Source: an uncultured Armatimonadota bacterium
Lineage (GTDB): Bacteria > Armatimonadota > Fimbriimonadia > Fimbriimonadales > Fimbriimonadaceae
Reading direction: 5' to 3'
DNA length: 7,119 bases
Assembly: GCA_946478935.1 (NCBI GenBank)
Contig: CAMLEL010000121.1
Location: forward strand, 1 to 7,119
The notes beneath the pieces were generated by a model. That model was not told where the DNA came from. It worked only from the letters and a program-made list of their open reading frames with translations, and ran no database searches. Position numbers and translations under genes: made by a program. Positions 4,692 to 7,119 of the stretch are shown here, in pieces; position 1 is the first letter of the stretch; every line of letters starts with the position of its first letter.

Positions 4692-7119
4692 GTGTTATCC
4701 TCATGTTTGTCACCTCTGATGAAACCTGCTCGCTTGTCGACATCCGTGCTGCTCCTCGTGGCGAGTTTGGCTTGGGCAACCATTGCCGGCTCGTATCAGG
4801 CGGAGCTTGTGCCAACCCCAGAGCAGACGGCATTCTTCGAGTCTCGGGTGCGACCGGTCTTGGCTGAAAACTGCTTCTCATGCCATGGGCCCGATGTTCA
4901 GTTGGCGAGCCTCAGATTGGACTCGAGGGACGCCTTGGTCAAGGGCGGCGTCAGTGGGCCCGTCATCGCCGCCTCCGACCCTGATAAGAGTCTCTTGGTC
5001 AAAGCGATTCGGCACACCGGGGCGCTTAAAATGCCCAAGGGCGGCAAGCTCAATCCGGCGCAAATCCAAGATATCGAAACGTGGGTGAAGATGGGTGCGC
5101 CATGGCCAAAGACAACTCCGGCAAGGGCGTCGGCTCCGACTCTGTGGTCATTGCGACCCGTGTCCGATCCGCTGGTGCCCAAAGTGCAGGGAAAGGTCTT
5201 TAACTCCGTTGACGCCTACGTTCTCGCCAAACTGGAGCCGAAGCGCGAAACGCTCTCGCCACTGGCAAACCGGCAGACGCTCATCCGTAGGCTCAGCTTC
5301 GATTTGATTGGATTACCGCCCACCTGGGCGGAAGTACAGGCATTTCTGAGCGACAAGTCACCGAATGCCTATGAAAAGGTGGTCGATCGGCTCTTGGCCT
5401 CGCCTCACTATGGAGAGCGCCAGGCGCGACTTTGGATGGACGTTGCGCGTTATGCCGACACCAAAGGATATGTATTCGAAGAAGACCGCAACTATCCTCA
5501 CGCCTACACCTATCGGGATTGGCTGATTCGGTCCTTTAACGCGGACTTGCCCTACGATCAGTTCATTCTCAAACAGATTGCGGCGGACCGGTTGCCTGCC
5601 GTTCAAAACGGTGAGGACAAAACCGATCTCGCCGCGTTGGGATTCCTTACGATTGGACGCAGATTCCTCAACAACGTTCCCGACATTATCGATGATCGAA
5701 TAGACGTGACGATGCGAGGAATGCAGGGCCTGACCGTTTCGTGCGCCCGTTGCCACGACCATAAATTTGATCCTATTCCGACGCAGGACTATTACTCACT
5801 CTACGGCGTGTTTGCATCGTCGGGGGAGGTTCAGCCACCCATCTCACCGCGCGCAGTCCGCGATCCGTGGCAGGTTTACAGCAGGGAAGTCGCCGACATT
5901 TTGAAGCAGGCGAAAGCGATCACTCAAGCGCAGGTCAAGCGGTTGCGGGAGATCAAAGCGGACCCAAACCGCCAATCCACACTATCACCAGAAATTCATG
6001 CGGTCCTGCAAATGTTGAGAGAGGGCCAAGAGCCAAATCGGGATCAGCTCGGAAAGATCCGGGGATCCTTCGAAGCTGGACAGAACGACCAGCTTAAACG
6101 GCTCGAAGAAACATTTGCCGCCAAGTTGAAGGCAGCGCCCCAAACACCGGAGTTCGCGATGGGGCTGCAGGATTCCGCAAATCCGAAAGATGGCTATGTG
6201 TTCAACCGCGGGAACCCGGGCAATCGTGGTGAAATTGCCCCCCGTCGTTACTTGGCGGCCCTCGCGGCGGGGAAGGAAAGGAAGCTGTGGAAGGTGGGCA
6301 GCGGCCGACTGGAGTTGGCTCAAGCGCTAGCTTCTCGCACAAACCCGCTAACGGCCCGCGTGATCGCCAATCGACTTTGGCAGCAGCATTTTGGTCAGGG
6401 TCTAGTACGAACTCCCAGCGATTTTGGAAATCAGGGAGAGCGTCCAACCCATCCGGAATTGCTCGATCACCTGGCGACCTACCTCATGCGAAATGGATGG
6501 TCGCTCAAGCGACTACACCGATTGATCGTGAACTCGCATACCTACCGTCAATCGTCGCAAGTTTCGGACGGTGCGTTTCGAGCCGACCCGGACAACCGGC
6601 GACTAACTCGCACGAACCGTCGTCGCCTCGACCTGGAACAGATGCGTGATGCGATCCTGGCCGCCTCCGGTCGAATCGACCTGTCGCATGTTGGCGGCAA
6701 GTCCGTTGACCTGTGGTCCAAGCCTTTCACGAATCGAAGGGCTGTCTACGGATTTATCGAGCGGCAAAACCTGCCCGGGGTCTTCCGCACATTCGACTTC
6801 GCGTCACCCGACAGCACCAGCCCCCGAAGGTTCATGACCACGATTCCGCAACAGGCGCTGTTCTTTATGAATTCAGAGTTCGCGCTGGAGCAAGCGCTAG
6901 CCGTTTCGAATCGACCGGACGTCAAGTCCGCCGCAAATGATGCCGAGGTCGTGCGGGCGGTCTATCGTTGCGTTTTGGTCAGAGATCCGATGCCGGATGA
7001 GTCCAGGACAGCGGTCGAATTCCTGGGCCACGAATCGAAGGGAAACGTCTCCCGGCGCGGTCGAAACGATCTTCTCGCCCGGCGCGGAGGAGTGGAAACC
7101 CTCGACGCCGATGCGGCGC
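4692..7119 (+). CDS. PSCyt1-PSCyt2-PSD1 (planctomycete cytochrome / DUF1549-DUF1553) protein, C-terminus beyond window
   Basis: At least 809 codons are open to the right edge; numbering is from the GTG at 4692. A Sec signal or anchor covers about 10-33 (MKPARL, then hydrophobic to TIAGS). A cytochrome c-like PSCyt1 domain (about 49-139) has the heme motif C61-F-S-C64-H65 and a possible axial Met at 114 (LKMPKGGKL). PSCyt2/DUF1549 (about 168-380) has FNSVDAYVLAKL, RRLSFDLIGLPPT, HYGERQARLWMDVARYADT, and a second CxxCH, C351-A-R-C354-H355 in CARCHDHKFDPI. A polar linker of about 150 residues, partly helical, leads to PSD1/DUF1553 (about 538 onward: NPLTARVIANRLWQQHFG, DFGNQGERPTHPELLDHLA, IPQQALFFMNSEF). 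The family is exported and heme-binding. Its reaction is not established, though links to polysaccharide use are often proposed. It is normally paired with a following DUF1501 gene. The final 30 residues are Arg-rich and less typical, but LDADAA suits the usual closing segment. Confidence 0.9.
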   Translation, partial: MLSSCLSPLMKPARLSTSVLLLVASLAWATIAGSYQAELVPTPEQTAFFESRVRPVLAENCFSCHGPDVQLASLRLDSRDALVKGGVSGPVIAASDPDKSLLVKAIRHTGALKMPKGGKLNPAQIQDIETWVKMGAPWPKTTPARASAPTLWSLRPVSDPLVPKVQGKVFNSVDAYVLAKLEPKRETLSPLANRQTLIRRLSFDLIGLPPTWAEVQAFLSDKSPNAYEKVVDRLLASPHYGERQARLWMDVARYADTKGYVFEEDRNYPHAYTYRDWLIRSFNADLPYDQFILKQIAADRLPAVQNGEDKTDLAALGFLTIGRRFLNNVPDIIDDRIDVTMRGMQGLTVSCARCHDHKFDPIPTQDYYSLYGVFASSGEVQPPISPRAVRDPWQVYSREVADILKQAKAITQAQVKRLREIKADPNRQSTLSPEIHAVLQMLREGQEPNRDQLGKIRGSFEAGQNDQLKRLEETFAAKLKAAPQTPEFAMGLQDSANPKDGYVFNRGNPGNRGEIAPRRYLAALAAGKERKLWKVGSGRLELAQALASRTNPLTARVIANRLWQQHFGQGLVRTPSDFGNQGERPTHPELLDHLATYLMRNGWSLKRLHRLIVNSHTYRQSSQVSDGAFRADPDNRRLTRTNRRRLDLEQMRDAILAASGRIDLSHVGGKSVDLWSKPFTNRRAVYGFIERQNLPGVFRTFDFASPDSTSPRRFMTTIPQQALFFMNSEFALEQALAVSNRPDVKSAANDAEVVRAVYRCVLVRDPMPDESRTAVEFLGHESKGNVSRRGRNDLLARRGGVETLDADAA

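Noticed and set aside
4156..4719. 187-codon open frame on the plus strand
   Set aside because: It is antisense to the small anchored protein and overlaps the divergent spacer; the composition is that of a shadow frame.
4636..4881. N-terminal extension of the YbjN-like gene up to an ATG at 4881
   Set aside because: It would overlap the 5' end and SD of the PSCyt gene. The added residues look like antisense translation, whereas a clear signal segment begins at the ATG at 4635.
5358..5762. 134-codon open frame on the minus strand
   Set aside because: It is antisense to the PSCyt2 domain, whose family motifs are continuous on the plus strand.
6321..6901. Repeated 11-mer CAAGCGCTAGC at 6321-6331 and 6891-6901
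   Set aside because: Both copies encode QALA within helices of the PSD1 protein. Codon reuse explains them and nothing else is repeated around them.

Overview
The window reads as an ordinary piece of chromosome from an environmental, probably Gram-negative-type bacterium. It is moderately GC-rich by eye and most of its products look exported. The mix of a copper-amine-oxidase-type stalk-domain protein with a VirB10/TrbI-like tail, signal peptides ending in ...SAQ, a planctomycete-type cytochrome protein (PSCyt1-PSCyt2-PSD1) and a secreted beta-helix protein would suit Armatimonadota (Fimbriimonadia). Planctomycetota, Acidobacteriota or Verrucomicrobiota are possible alternatives. This placement is an inference from gene families, not from a marker gene.

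Layout, left to right. Bases 1-825 (minus) hold the N-terminal 275 codons of a secreted stalk-domain protein that runs off the left edge. A 116-bp divergent spacer follows. Bases 942-2084 (plus) encode a secreted right-handed parallel beta-helix protein. It converges, with only 4 bp between stop codons, on a minus-strand cluster. In transcription order that cluster is: a small signal-anchored protein with a YbjN/secretion-chaperone-like look (4635-4171), a hairpin, a secreted serine beta-lactamase-family hydrolase (4065-2671), and a DinB-family four-helix protein (2622-2089). A 56-bp divergent spacer separates the cluster from a large PSCyt1/PSCyt2/PSD1 protein (4692 onward, plus) that runs off the right edge close to its probable C-terminus.

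How the genes work together is not obvious. Several products act outside the cytoplasm: beta-helix glycan binding or lysis, serine hydrolase, cytochrome-like PSD1 protein. The orientation changes argue against one operon. The PSD1 gene is normally followed by a DUF1501 gene, expected just beyond the right edge.

The most interesting signal is in the start regions. Two genes (942, plus; 2622, minus) carry the identical octamer GGTAACGT with its TAACGT part exactly 6 nt before the ATG and no Shine-Dalgarno. A third (4635, minus) has a sigma-70-like promoter whose predicted transcription start falls about one base before its ATG. The other three genes have Shine-Dalgarno sequences. This suggests leaderless and SD-led genes mixed in one genome. 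I saw no tRNA, rRNA, CRISPR array, insertion sequence, phage or defence module. No gene-free stretch exceeds 300 bases.
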